64,000 nucleotides of DNA, taken from NCBI GenBank assembly GCA_037501455.1, contig CM074865.1, positions 39,786,501 through 39,850,500 of the forward strand, in the 5' to 3' direction. The translations under genes and the position numbers were made by a program. Shown here piece after piece: positions 37,527-49,800 of this stretch; position 1 is the first letter of the stretch, and every line of letters begins with the position of its first letter. Under the pieces are notes generated by a model. The model had not been told where the DNA came from. It saw only the letters and a list, made by a program, of their open reading frames with translations, and did not search any database. The DNA is from Lantana camara. Its lineage: Eukaryota; Streptophyta; Magnoliopsida; Lamiales; Verbenaceae.

Positions 37527-38643
37527 ATTTTTCTTCTTTTTAAACAAAATTTTAAAATTTTATTTTCTCCAAAATAAAATCCCGGTCATTTCCAACTCTT
37601 TGGAACTTGATTTATTTTCTTAAAATAAATCCCTTGGCTATTTTCAAACACTTTGAAAATTCATTTATCTTTCTCCTTTTAATAGTTTCTCTTCGGGTTT
37701 TCAATTTGGGGCTTGTAGGGGGACCTGCAGGACTAATTAATTTTAGCTCCAAATAGATTAATACATTATCATCTCACGATAATAATTAATTACCGTTTAA
37801 CAATATTTAATTCCACTAAATAAATATTGTTGCACTCTAAAATTAATTAAATTATTCACAAATTTCTGGAGCTAGAATAATTTCGTATTTCATTCCTCCG
37901 TGTAGATATCCATGAAAAATAAATTACAACTACTATCATTTATTTTTCATTTCTAATTTGAAATTTATTGATTCGCCTTAAATTCAAATTCTCTGTATGT
38001 GAAACACATTCAACATACAACTTCGGTGATGTATCACAAGAAGTGCTTTGGCCAAAGTCTTAATTCGAACTTTTGTAAATCTATTTCAGGGATATCTTTT
38101 ACCTTCCGGCCAGGCCACAGATTCCTCGATCAATATAACTCTTTAGCACATTTCATGCTGTCACCGAACGCACAAAGTATTTTGGCCACCCCTTACCGAG
38201 ACCTCACTTCGAGTATGTTACAGTGACTAACACTACATGCCTAAAGCCGAAATATTATTAGGATTAAGAGTACAATGCTTCCTGAGATTTTATTCATTTT
38301 AGATAGCAGTATAAAATGAATAATCTCAGTGGTCCAGTTTGATGTTTCCAATCCTATTGAAAATCATCAACGTGTTATAATCGGAATCACTATTCCCTAT
38401 GACGAAAGACTCATCATCTTATATAACCACGTTATAGTCATTATAAGAATATATCCTTATCTTACCGACTAGAACTTTAATGACACGTGATTTCGGTATT
38501 CCAAGTCTTTTCCTATGAAACACATTTCATATAAGAATACCACCACACTTCATTAATTATCAATATGTGAAATACTCACAACTCGCTGTAAATTCAGTTT
38601 AATTAATTCAAAAAATTGAATTTTTAGGGCACTAATCCCAACA

Positions 38644-39604
38644 AATCAATGAAAAGAGGGAGTTAAGGTAACCACTTTCATGCTTTAAAACAACCAAAAG
38701 CATCAAGGAATGCATGAGATCAACATATAACATCAAAACCTAACTATTTCATCATCTTCTCCAAACCCCATGAAAGCATGCTCAAAATTGGGGATGCACG
38801 GTTCAAAATGACCCATAATGAATGTATATTACAACCCTAAGCTTACCTTTTTAATTGGATGAAGGTTGGAAGAGATTTGATCCTTGAATCTCCAAGTATG
38901 GCAAGGTGACGGGAATGAACTGGAGAGAAGGGGTTTTTACTGAGTTTTTCTCTAAGTTTGAGGGTGGTTCAGTTGGGGATGATTAAGGGCTGAAACAAGG
39001 TTGAACTAGGGTTCTAAGAAATCCAACCATGGTTAATTTGGTCAAGGTTTGTGGAAGATATGGCCATTTTGGTGAGATGTGGCAGTTTTGGCGAACGTAA
39101 CATATTTCGGTTGGATTTCGGAGGTTCAAATAATTTTGGAAAAATATGAGGCTAAGTTCATTATGAGTTCAACGAAGTTGACGGAACTCAATTCCGAGTT
39201 CCCGAGCTCAAGATATCACATACGGAACCAAGGGTGCGCTAATTGCTCGTTAGCCCCCGTTTTGGATTCCAAAATCAAAATAAACTCAAAACTCATGCAA
39301 ATGAATCCGAAAACATGAAACGAGCATATATCCATATTCATAACATGTATATCTCCAACATATTAAATTTCCACGAAATTTCGAATTTATTCTATATAGA
39401 AACGGCAAGCAAACGAGTCACACAAGCGCATATAGTTCATAAATTCATATAAATTCAAATTCAAATAATTCCAAATAATTCAATTATTCAAAAATTGAAA
39501 TAATAATAAAATTAAATCATATAATTACATAATTGAACTAATTTAACGCGCACATAATTATCACATAAGCCATACCTGTACGACTGAAAAGTCGGGGAGT
39601 TACA
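38644..39604 (-). repeat. LTR of Gypsy B, partial
   Basis: On the minus strand it starts TGTAACTCCCCGAC at 39604 and resembles the LTR of A (shared GGTTCCGTA and GATATCTTGAGCTCGGGAACT blocks near 39190-39235). It is cut at 38644 by Copia G; the rest lies off the left edge. Confidence 0.85.
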
Positions 39605-39638
39605 ACCTCCCCCCTTAAAAGAATCCGTCCTCGGATTC
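39605..39638 (-). other. Polypurine tract and hairpin of Gypsy B
   Basis: In the minus sense a GAATCCG/CGGATTC stem with AGGA loop (39621-39638) overlaps the stop codon and is followed by TTTTAAGGGGGGAGGT up to the LTR. It has the same stem as element A. Confidence 0.8.
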
Positions 39639-41140
39639 ACTGATTGTCCGGAAACAATTCGGGATGAAATCTTTTCATCTTATCCTCCGTCTCCCACGTA
39701 GCCTCTTTTGTTTTATCACTTCTCCATAAAACTTTAACTAGTGGGATTTTTCGGTTTCTTAGTTCTTGCAATTTCCGATTCAAAATCTTAACCGGTTTCT
39801 GAACGAAGTTGAGGTTAGGCTCAAGTTCCACCTCTTCAACGGGTAGGATCTCGGATTCATCCGGATAATACTTCTGAAGCTGAGAAACATGAAATACGTT
39901 GTGAATCCCGGTTAAACTCAGAGGTAGGTCCAAACGGTAGGCTGTATCCCCGATTCTCTCCAAAATCTTATACGGTCCCAAGTATCGAGGATTCAATTTT
40001 CCTCCTTTTGCAATCCTTGAAAATATCTTTCGTGGAGAAGCTTTTAAGAAGACCTTATCCCCGATCTCAAACTCAAGATTCTTTCTTTGGTGGTCTGCAT
40101 AGATTTTTTGTCGATCCTGAGCTGCTTCCATCCATTGTCTGATTATTTGGACCTTATAAATCGCCTCTTGCACGGCCTTAGAGGGCTTTACTTTCTTCTC
40201 CCCTCGTTTTACACCTTCCTGTTTGGTCCAATTCCATTCTTCCAGATCAAAGAACAAAGGAGACCAACATTTTCGTCCGTAGAGGGCTTCATAGGGTGCC
40301 ATTTCTATCGAAGCCTGAAAGCTGTTGTTATAAGCAAACTCAATGAAAAGCAATTGCTCGTTACATGAACTCGAAAAATCCAATACACATGCTCTCAACA
40401 TATCCTCCAAATATTTGATTAGCCTTTCTGACTGCCCGTCTGTCTAAGGATGGAAAGCTGTGCTGAATTGAAGCCTTGTCCCCAAATTCCTTTGCAACTC
40501 TTGCCAAAATCTAGAAGTGAACCTCGTATCCCGATCCGATACAATGCTTACCGGCAAACCATAGTCGGACAATTTCGTCAACATACTTCTTAGCTAGCTT
40601 AGTCACTTTATCCGACATCCGAATAGCCAGAAAATGTGCCGATTTTGTCAATCGATCCACGATTACCCAAAGTCCATCTAGACCACCCTTCACTCGTGGA
40701 AGACCTGAAATGAAATCTATAGCCACTAGTTGCCATTTCCATTCTGGGATAGGTAACGGTTGAAGTAGCCCCGATGGCTTCTCATGCTCTGCTTTCACAA
40801 CTTGGCACATCAAACAATGTTTCACGAAGTTGATCACATCAACACCTTTGTCTCTTGTTCAACTCCTTCTGAGAAAACAAACACTGGAGACTCTTGTGGT
40901 CGGAAAAGATCTCAAAAGAAATTCCACAAAGGTAGTGTCTCCACTTTCCCAAAGCAAAGATCACTGCTGTAAGTTCGAGATCATGAGTGGGATAATTTTG
41001 TTCATGATCCTTCAATTTACTCGAGGCATAGGCTATTACTTTACCATTCTGCATCAAAACACATCCCAATCCTTCCTTTGAGGCGTCCGTATAAACCGTG
41101 TATCCTTCAGTGCCCTCGGGAAGTGCTAATATCAGTGCTG
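39637..41140 (-). pseudogene. Gypsy B pol remnant: RNase H, integrase, chromodomain-like tail
   Basis: On the minus strand the last 257 codons (39637-40410) are open and give the end of integrase ([19 protein letters not shown]) and the tail [14 protein letters not shown], typical of a chromovirus chromodomain. Upstream are a TAG in the [10 protein letters not shown] motif (40444-40446), a frameshift after DEIVRL near 40560, and a deletion of about 450 bp near 40840 that joins RNase H ([11 protein letters not shown]) directly to the integrase zinc finger (INFVKHCLMCQ). The remnant stops abruptly in RNase H near 41140, where H sequence begins. Confidence 0.87.
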
Positions 41141-43703
41141 TCGTGCCCCGGGTTTGTGGGCCCGTTGGACGCGAGCATAAGTCTCCAAGCCCACCGAGTA
41201 TAACCTAAAATTGGGCCTAAACCACTGGAAGTATGAATGTTAAGTTCAATATATAAGCCTCTAGCTTGCAAGACCTGACCACCGGTCCATACATTGACCC
41301 AGGTGGGTACATGAATCCCCCAAGGGCACTCAGATCCCATTCCCCGCTAAACCTCTTAGCGAGGGCCGGTATCACCTTAAATGTGGTGGGACTAGTACAA
41401 GGGATCACCGTCAGCCCTTGCCTCCCCTGATAGCCACTTGCACTAAGTCCCTAGGCCCGTGCATTCATAATCATGTTCATAATCATATTCTCGCCAAAAC
41501 ATTTCCAATCATGATAAACATAATAATTCTCATAATCCTTGTGAAAATGTTTACTCGATAAATTCATTTGAAAAACCATATATAGATATACATTAGGTTT
41601 TTGGCCAAACTCGTCACATAAGGTTGTAGGGATTAATATGTAACTAGAACGAAAACACCCTCACCTGGAATACCACGAGACATAAAGCATGAGTAATATG
41701 GGTTCCTATTCAATTCGGAAGTCTACGCCCTGGAAACGAATTGTATAAGACAAGGAACAATGTGTACTCGTGAGAATTGACTCAATATGAAGCCACATAG
41801 ATGCACGGCATGTTATGCACATGATATGAGATACATAAGAAGCATGAATCATGTGATGAGGTCATATAATCAAGTAATTCATTCAAAACATTCACTAAAT
41901 AGTGGTTTTATATTCATGTGTTTCATAACTTTCATATTTTGTATTAATTCGAGCCACAAGCTCTATACAATAATCATAACTCATACTATAACATGTTTAC
42001 AATGCATGCGAGTCATAAATGAAATGAGAAGTTATCATATGAGGTCAATAAATGGAGGAATAATTCGTGCTTGCAAGCTAGAGAGCATTTGAAGGCATAT
42101 TGGATCATAATTTACAAAATGTATTAACAAAATAACATTATGATTTCATAATATACAAGTTAACACATAACATAACATATTAACAAAATATACAAGTAAT
42201 GGAAGAAGCTAAACACAACATACAAAACAATTAAACGAAGCAAACCATCCATGCATTCATAAAAGTAGCACATAACGTTCATGTTATCATTTCACGTATA
42301 TGCATTGAATTGATAACATAAAATCCATAATCATATCAAAGTATATTATGTATCATCAATTAATCATTCATATAAGTCATATAATTCACATATGGGAGCC
42401 AAGAGGGTGAAAGGAACGCAAGAAGATGAGTTTTGGTGAGACTTAGCAAAAGTCGACAATTTCGGAAAAGAAGAAGCTGTAGGAAAATGGGAATATCTTG
42501 AGTTCTAGAAATTGGAATTAAGTTTTTCTTATTGGGTATGAAACTAAACACAAAGATCTTTCCGGTGATATATGGCTCGTTTTCTGATTCAAAGTGAGGT
42601 GAAAATGGCATACGCCTGAAGTTTGATGAAAACAGTTTTCTGGTAAAGTGGCGACATAAAAAAGAATTGATCATATCTCGCAAACGGGAAAAGGCATTAA
42701 AGTGATTTCAATTGGCGAATATTATAGACTTCAAGAGGTTTTCGTGGGTTCAAATATCAGGTCATTCGAAGTTCGGACGAGCGAGTCGTGGCCGTGACAA
42801 AATTGTACTGAAAATCAGTCGCGGCCGCGACTAAAAATTGGCCAGTTCTTGAGTTGTTGGTCGCGGCCGCGACCAAAAATGGTCACGAAACGGTCGCGGG
42901 CGCGACCACCGCTCCACCAGTAGCAAAAGCTTTGGGAAAAACAAGGGAGTGATGAAAATTGGTTTCAAGAAGGCCAAAGGAGCTCCCAATTCACCCAAAA
43001 TCTAATAACAACAATCAAATACAACATATATACACACACACTCATCAAATCATGAATTAAACTATCAATTTTCATAAACTCACATATACATACATATATA
43101 TATATATATACACATATACCTTGGATAAGAATGAGGAATAGAAGAAGAAAGATTGGAGCTTGAATTCTTGGATAAACTTGATGAAATCCTCTTGTCTCCT
43201 TGTTTGCGAGGTTGGATCGATCAAAATAAGAAGAAGAAAGAAGTTGGAAGCCCTTGTTTTGCTAGAAGAATGAAAGAAGAAGAATAAGAATGAGGAGAGA
43301 AAAGGTGGGGTGCGTATATCGTGCTTTAAGGAGGGGAAAAAAGAGGGAAAGTGCACTTTGGTCCTTGGAGAGTTTAAGTGATTGAAACAGGGAGCCGAGG
43401 TTTGATAACTTGACAATTAGGTTAAATGTAAAGTCCGATTAAGTCCAAGGATTTCATATAATTTCAAATAAGTGCAGAAGTAAAATAAAATATTTAATTA
43501 CCAAGTAGACACGTTAAAAACAAATTTAAATAACACAATCAATTAAATTATATAGGTCATATACATCATATAATAGTAACTAATTCAAGAAATTATTAAA
43601 TTAAATAATCACTTAGCAATTAAAACACATATAAGTCACATAACTCTCGGTCTAACCCACTCGTGACGTCATACCTGTAAGGCCGAAAAGTCGGGGCGTT
43701 ACA
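41141..43703 (-). repeat. LTR of Gypsy H, truncated
   Basis: On the minus strand it starts TGTAACGCCCCGACTTTTCGG at 43703 and runs left. Near 41300-41450 it retains blocks related to the LTRs of A and C (CCCCGCTAA..., the CTTGCCTCCCCTGATAGCC region). The expected LTR end is absent, so the far end is truncated at the junction with B. A group of GGTCGCGGCCGCGACC palindromes lies at 42784-42907 and an AT microsatellite near 43080-43120. A 114-codon minus-strand frame at 43072-43416 is low-complexity and unsupported. Confidence 0.75.
42784..42907. repeat. GC-rich palindrome cluster in H LTR
   Basis: Four units: an imperfect GTCGTGGCCGTGAC (42785-42798), AGTCGCGGCCGCGACT (42817-42832), a unit with TTGGTCGCGG arms (42857-42876), and GGTCGCGGGCGCGACC (42892-42907). 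They resemble in layout, but not in sequence, the palindromes in the LTRs of A and C. Confidence 0.75.
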
Positions 43704-43963
43704 ACCTCTCCCCCTTAAGAGGACCTGGTCCCCAGGTCCATTGTCTCGAGATCTGGACTCTAAGCAACTCTCCCGTGTTCATCCCACGCGGGTTAGCAAC
43801 TCCCCGTTAGGAATTAGTTCGGAAAAGGTCTTGAAGCAACAAGGGGTCTTCACTTGCAATTAAATCACGATCCTTAACTCACCAAAGCCTAAGCACTCGA
43901 AAGTCTAGCGGGTAGCAGATAACGAAAGAACCCTGTCTTTCGAACAACAAGGAGAGAACCCCG
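43704..43963 (-). other. Gypsy H interior end: polypurine tract, hairpin, short noncoding tail
   Basis: In the minus sense an 8-bp stem GGACCTGG/CCAGGTCC with loop GGA (43721-43739) precedes TCTTAAGGGGGAGAGGT, which abuts the LTR. The remaining 220 bp show no clear pol reading frame and end at the insertion point of element C. Confidence 0.7.
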
Positions 43964-46657
43964 TGTGACGCCCCGATATTTCGGCCGTACAGGTAGGGCG
44001 TAATTGTTTACCTAATTGCGCAAAATAATTATTTTACGTGTTTATATAGTTGATTTTATTTTAAATGTATTAGATGTTATCTTCTTTATTTTATTTTATT
44101 TTACTATTTTATATAAATATATTTGTTAATTGTTTACGTATTTAATGTTAAGAATTTTGTGAATTCTTTACAACTTAATACTTATTGCTTCATTTGAACT
44201 TGCTTGCAATGTGAATTATTTTCCCGAACTTGACTTAATTTCGTTATGGCCTTAATTGAGCATTTCATGAACCTTGAGGACCTAATTGCATGAATTTAAT
44301 TGATTACATTTCAAAAGCTTGGGGTTCACTTGCATGACTTAAATAATGGAGGGACTTAATAGCAAATTTGGCCCTTTCTTCTTGATTCAAAGCAGCATCA
44401 CGTTCCATTTCTTCCTTTCTTCCATACATACATTACATACACTCTTGCTCTTGCTCTCCAAGCCTACCGATCAAACCCTTGCCAAAGTGGAGGAAAATTT
44501 CATCTTTCAAGCATCATAATTGTGAGTTTTATGATCAATCAAACATCATCAACATCATCTCTTCACCTTTTCTTCTATTTCTTTTATTTGAGGTATTCTT
44601 GGAACTTTGTTGATTTTCTTGAAAATATGTGAAGCTAGGGCTTTGGCATGTATTGGTTGATTTGTGTAATCGTTATTAGAAATATGTTTAGGAACTTTGA
44701 GCTCAAGTTGTATGCATTTATCTTGTGAAGTTTGGACTTGGAAGCATGAGTGAGAATATGGGTTTTAATTGATGAAATCTTGTTGATCAATGCATGATAT
44801 GGGTATATATGCTAGATTTTATTGTGTTTTAAGTATGGTTACAGGTTTATTCAAGTTTTGGTTGCATTTGTTGATTGAAAACTTGGTATTTTGGTTGGTT
44901 TTGTTGCTGTCCGAAAATTGCTCTGTTTTTCTCTGTTACGCCCAGTGACACGGGCGTGTCACTTTTACCTTGCTTGGCGTGACACGGGGGTGCATGCATG
45001 GTTGGGCTGATTTTCTGTACCGTGACACGGGGGTGTCACGGTTTGCTTTGTTCTTGTGACACTGGCGTGTCACCTTATTTTCATGCATGATTTTCCCGCT
45101 GTACCGTGACACGGGGGTGTCACGGCTTAGTGCATTTCTGTGACACGGGCGTGTCACACTCTGTTTCTCATGCATTTCGTTTGCATGCTACTGTACATGC
45201 ATGTGGTTGTATACTTCGGTTATGTATTAAGTGTTATTGATTTAATTAAGTATATGTAATTGTTTGTACCAACTTGAATATGATTTAATTTGTATGCTTT
45301 GATTATATGAAATAAAATGTATTAATAGTGCACATGAACATTTCCATAACATAATTTAATCTTTTATACATTCATATCACGATCATTGCATTGCCGAGCA
45401 TCTTGTTTGGTCATATTGAGTCTCACTTTACCTTTCTTGCACAGATTTTGATTCCGTGGGTGACGAGGCTGATCCTTGAGGCTTTCGTATCTTCTTTTGT
45501 CGGTACAGGTGGGTTTCTCTACTACTTAGATAAAACGACCCGATATATCCCCTTATGTGAAAAGCTTTAAGCCAAAGTGATACGGTATATATATATATAT
45601 TGAGTCTTTTATCGAGTAAATGATTGCAAATGTAAAACCCTTATTTCTTGAATCCTACCAAATGTTTTGGCGAGTATTGATTGATTGATTGCACTGATTG
45701 GGGCCGGGGTTCTTGGTGTGAGTGGCTATCCGAGGAAGCATGGGCTGACGGTGATCCCTCACACTAGTTCCCATTATTGAACAGCGGTACCGGACCTCGT
45801 CAGGAGATTGGCGGGGAAAGGGAGCTGAGTGCCATCTGGGGAGTCATGTAACCCCTTTTGGCCAATGATTGGGTGGCCGGGTCTTGCAAGCCCGCCCACC
45901 AATCCGGAGGAAGAAGGTGTATATGACCGATTGAATAGAATCGATTGATTGAGCACAAAAGAATGATATGCATGACAGACTTAATGAATGAATGATTGAT
46001 CAAATCACACGTGGTGTTGGTTGGAGATGATGCACGCCCACTCGCCGGGCCACTAATGACCTATTGTAAAATTGACCATTATAATCCCTTCCGATGATTC
46101 CTTTATTTTTCCCACTTGGGAACCGTTTCTAAAACCTCGCTTGGGATTATAATCTGCATGTGATTGTTTCGATTCAGTTATATATATTATATTTATGCCA
46201 ATGTTTTATACCCACCAGTCCCTTTTGGACTGAACCCGTTTGGTTTTCAGCTGTTTGGTGCAGGTGTCGAGAGAGCTAGGCGGGAATACGAGTCCTAGGT
46301 CTTGCATTCGTCTCTAGCTCTTTATTTTGGTCTTACACTTACATCCCACACTTTTGATTATTGTATATGGTTATGTTTTGGAGCGTACACATGTTTTGGG
46401 CCGTGATGGCTTGTCTTGATGTATATGAATTATATTTTGGAGCTTGCATGCTCGTGGTATATATGATATGCTTTGCTAGATTATTGCTTCCGCTTTATGG
46501 ATTTTCTCTGATTCGTATGGTTAAGGGTTAGCCCGCCTAGCGTAGAGTGTGTGTTTGTCCCCGTTCGCCGTGATTTAGCTCGGGTATGGATTGTTCATTT
46601 CATATTCGGGTCGGGTCTCGGTGTAGGGGATGTGACACCTTACGCTCGGGTGTTACA
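43964..46657 (+). repeat. 5' LTR of Gypsy C
   Basis: 2694 bp, from TGTGACGCCCCGATATTTCGG to GTTACA. It contains six GTGACACGGG(C/G)GTGTCAC palindromes at 44945-45157. It is distantly related to the A LTR (shared CACCCGGAGGAAGAAGGTGTATATGA-like and CACTCGCCGGGC blocks). No coding content is supported. Confidence 0.93.
44945..45157 (+). repeat. Palindrome cluster in C 5' LTR
   Basis: Six units: GTGACACGGGCGTGTCAC (44945-44962 and 45140-45157), a half-decayed unit at about 44979, two with 9-bp CCGTGACAC/GTGTCACGG arms (45020-45041 and 45104-45125), and GTGACACTGGCGTGTCAC (45056-45073). The corresponding A unit differs at both arms in a compensating way. Confidence 0.8.
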
Positions 46658-46665
46658 TCCTTAAG

Positions 46666-46678
46666 TGGTATCAGAGCC
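46666..46678 (+). other. Primer binding site of Gypsy C
   Basis: TGGTATCAGAGCC lies eight bases after the 5' LTR and is complementary to initiator methionine tRNA. Confidence 0.92.
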
Positions 46679-46872
46679 TAGGGTTGCAAAACCCGGGCTC
46701 TAGTGTCGGGTGAGTCAGTTTAGGTCGTTCGGCTTTAGGGACTACTTGACAATGTGATTGCATATGCATCCTTTTAGTGCTTCTGTGCTCTAATTGTTGA
46801 AATTTGAGTGAATTAATTGCATTTTCATGCATGGACTAAGAGAAGCATGCATTTCAGTGTTTCTTGATCAGG

Positions 46873-49800
46873 ATGCCTCCCCGTAGACATCGTGAGAGAT
46901 CACCGGGACGACAAGGACATCGTGATCGTTCTCCTATACCACCAGAACAACAACCACAGCCGCCGCCGATGGATATGGGAAATTTTATGGAAGCCGTTTT
47001 CAATTATGTTGAGCATAGGAGAGCTCAAGCTCCACCACCACAACCCGTTGAGCAACCGGCTCCACCAAATAACAATCATAGGGATCCTCATGGGGTGTTT
47101 TCGAGTTACCATCCCCCTAGATTTTCTGGTTCTATTGATGGGGTTCGGCAGTTCACTACCCAAGAACAGGCTCAGTTTGCTATATTCCAGTTAGACGGAG
47201 AGGCGTATGATTGGTGGGAGAGAACAAAGGAAAAGTTGGAGGCGGATGAAGAGGAGATTTCATGGGATGTATTTAAACGGGAATTTCGGGAGTGCTTTGT
47301 ACCCGAGGTTGTCCGGGAGAGAAAAGAGCAGGAATTTATGGATCTGAAGCAAGGAAATCGTTCTGTGGCTCAGTACCTTGCAGTTTTTAACCGACTGGGG
47401 AAGTATGCTTCACATATTACCCGGGATGAGAAGAGGAAGGCGAAGAAGTTTATCGCTGGGTTGAGACAGGATTTGAGGCACTGTCAAGCGGGCCATAATT
47501 TTATATCTTTCTCAGATACGGTGCAAAGGGCCTTAGGGCAAGAAGAGGAGTATAAAAAGAGGGATCCAATCTTCAAAGCACCAATGGGACAAGGTAGAGG
47601 CTCAGCTTCGGGATCGAGCATGAGATTCAATCCGGGGAAAAGGCCTATGACATCGGCAGATCCTTCTCAGAAAGAATATTTCAAGAAGCCACGAACTGGA
47701 GGTCAGCATGCTCCTCAAGTTACTCGAGTACCTCAGGCATTACCGGCTCCCCCGAGAGATCGACGAGATGTACCTCCGTGTACTCATTGTGGAGGACCGA
47801 CCCACTCTTATGCCAATTGCAGAATAAGATTAAAGTTGTGCTTGATTTGTGGGAAGGGAGATCATATGGCTTTCGCATGTCCTGATAAGAGACCGGGGTT
47901 TCAAGCTGGGGTACAAAGACCGATGATTCAGGCCCGTGCTTATGCCCTTGAGGGCGAGGAACAAAATGTGGAAGCTGATCCGAATGCCGTGGTGGAAGGT
48001 ACCGTTTGCATTCATAACACGAGCATTCACGTATTATTTGATCCGGGTGCCACGCATACTTTTATATCTTCTGATCTATGTGCTTCTCTGTGCCTACCTG
48101 TTATTTGCTCAAATTCTTGTTATTATGTGAGTTCGCCTCTTGGAGGTAATTTGCAGACAAACCGGGTTGTTAGAGGTTGTTCAGTTTTGTTAGAGGGGAA
48201 AGATTATCCGGCAGACTTCATTGTTATGCCTATGAAGAAGTACGGGGTAATCTTCGGGATGGATTGGTTATTTCGGCACCGGGCCGAGGTTGATTGTTTT
48301 AGAAAGAAGATAAAATTGGGAGCAGAGTTGATTGGAGAAGTGGGGTCGAAGATTGTACCTCTCTTATCTTTTTTGGAAGCTCGCAAGTTAGTGAAAGATG
48401 GAGCCACGAGATTTATTGCCTATCTCCTTAACAAACCAAAGGATCAATTAAGTTTTGAGGATACGGATGTGGTAAAGGCATATCCCGACGTATTTCCGGA
48501 AAATTTAGGTTCTTTACCATCGGATCGGGAGATTGAATTTGTTATTGATTTATATCCGGGATCAGAACCTTATTCTAAGATGCCGTATAGAATGGCTCCG
48601 GCAGAGTTGAAGGAGTTGAAGATTCAACTCGAAGAGTTACTTAAGATTGGATATATTCGACCGAGCTCATCTCCATGGGGTGCTCCGGTTCTCTTTGTCA
48701 AGAAGAAAGATGGATCGTTGAGAATGTGTATAGATTACCGGGAGCTTAATCGGATGACTATCAAGAATAAGTACCCGTTGCCCCACATTGAGGATTTATT
48801 TGATATGTTGCAAGGTTCAGGGGTTTATTCGAAATTGGATCTAAGACAAGGCTACTACCAATTGAAAATCCGGGAAGAGGATATACCTAAGACAGGATTC
48901 AATACCCGGTATGGGCATTATGAGTTCGTAGTGATGCCCTTTGGTTTGACGAATGCCCCTGCAGCATTTATGGATATGATGCATCGGATTTTTCGGCCAT
49001 ATTTGGATAAATTCGTCGTAATTTTCATTGATGACATTCTCGTGTATTCCAAGACTCCGGAAGATCATGCTAGGCATCTCGAATTGGTATTGGAGACATT
49101 GAGAGAGCACCGGTTGTATGCGAAGTTTAGTAAGTGCGAGTTTTGGATCGACCGGGTTGCTTTTCTAGGTCATATTGTCTCAAGTAAGGGTTTGGAAGTA
49201 GATCCTTCAAAGATCGAGACAGTTATTCAGTGGCAGAGTCCGAAAAACGCTTCCGAGGTCAGAAGTTTCTTGGGTTTGGCTGGGTATTATCGGAGATTCG
49301 TTAAGGACTTCTCTAAGATTGCAGCTCCTTTGACTCGTTTGATAAAGAAGGAAGTCAAGTTTGCTTGGGATGAGGCGTGTGAGGCAAGTTTCCAACTTTT
49401 AAAGGAGAAATTGACCACTGCACCAATATTAGCACTTCCCGAGGGCACTGAAGGATACATGGTTTATACGGATGCCTCGAAAGAGGGACTGGGATGTGTT
49501 TTGATGCAGAAGGGTAAGGTAATAGCCTACGCCTCGAGAAAACTGAAGGATCATGAACAGAATTATCCCACTCACGATCTCGAGCTAGCGGCAGTGATCT
49601 TCGCTTTGGGGAAGTGGAGACACTACTTGTATGGAATTCCTTTCGAGATCTTTTCTGACCACAAAAGTCTTCAATACTTGTTTTCTCAGAAGGAGTTAAA
49701 TAAGAGACAAAGGCGATGGATGGAGACTTTAGCGGATTACGAGTGCACAATCCGATACCATCCTGGAAAAGCTAATGTGGTCGCGGATGCACTTAGCAGG

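Larger units (their letters stand above)
36518..38643 (-). repeat. 5' LTR of Copia G
   Basis: 2126 bp with edges TGGGATG and CCCAACA on the plus strand; in its own sense it starts TGTTGGGATTAGTGCC. It contains a minus-strand TATA box (CATAAATAG, 37126-37134) and a cluster of nine ACGT cores at 37301-37526. It is a different family from the D/E LTR. The other LTR of this element is outside the window. Confidence 0.85.

Noticed and set aside
43072..43416. 114-codon minus-strand frame as a small membrane protein
   Set aside because: It is rich in Phe/Ser from an A/G-rich tract and lies wholly inside the H LTR; no family resemblance.
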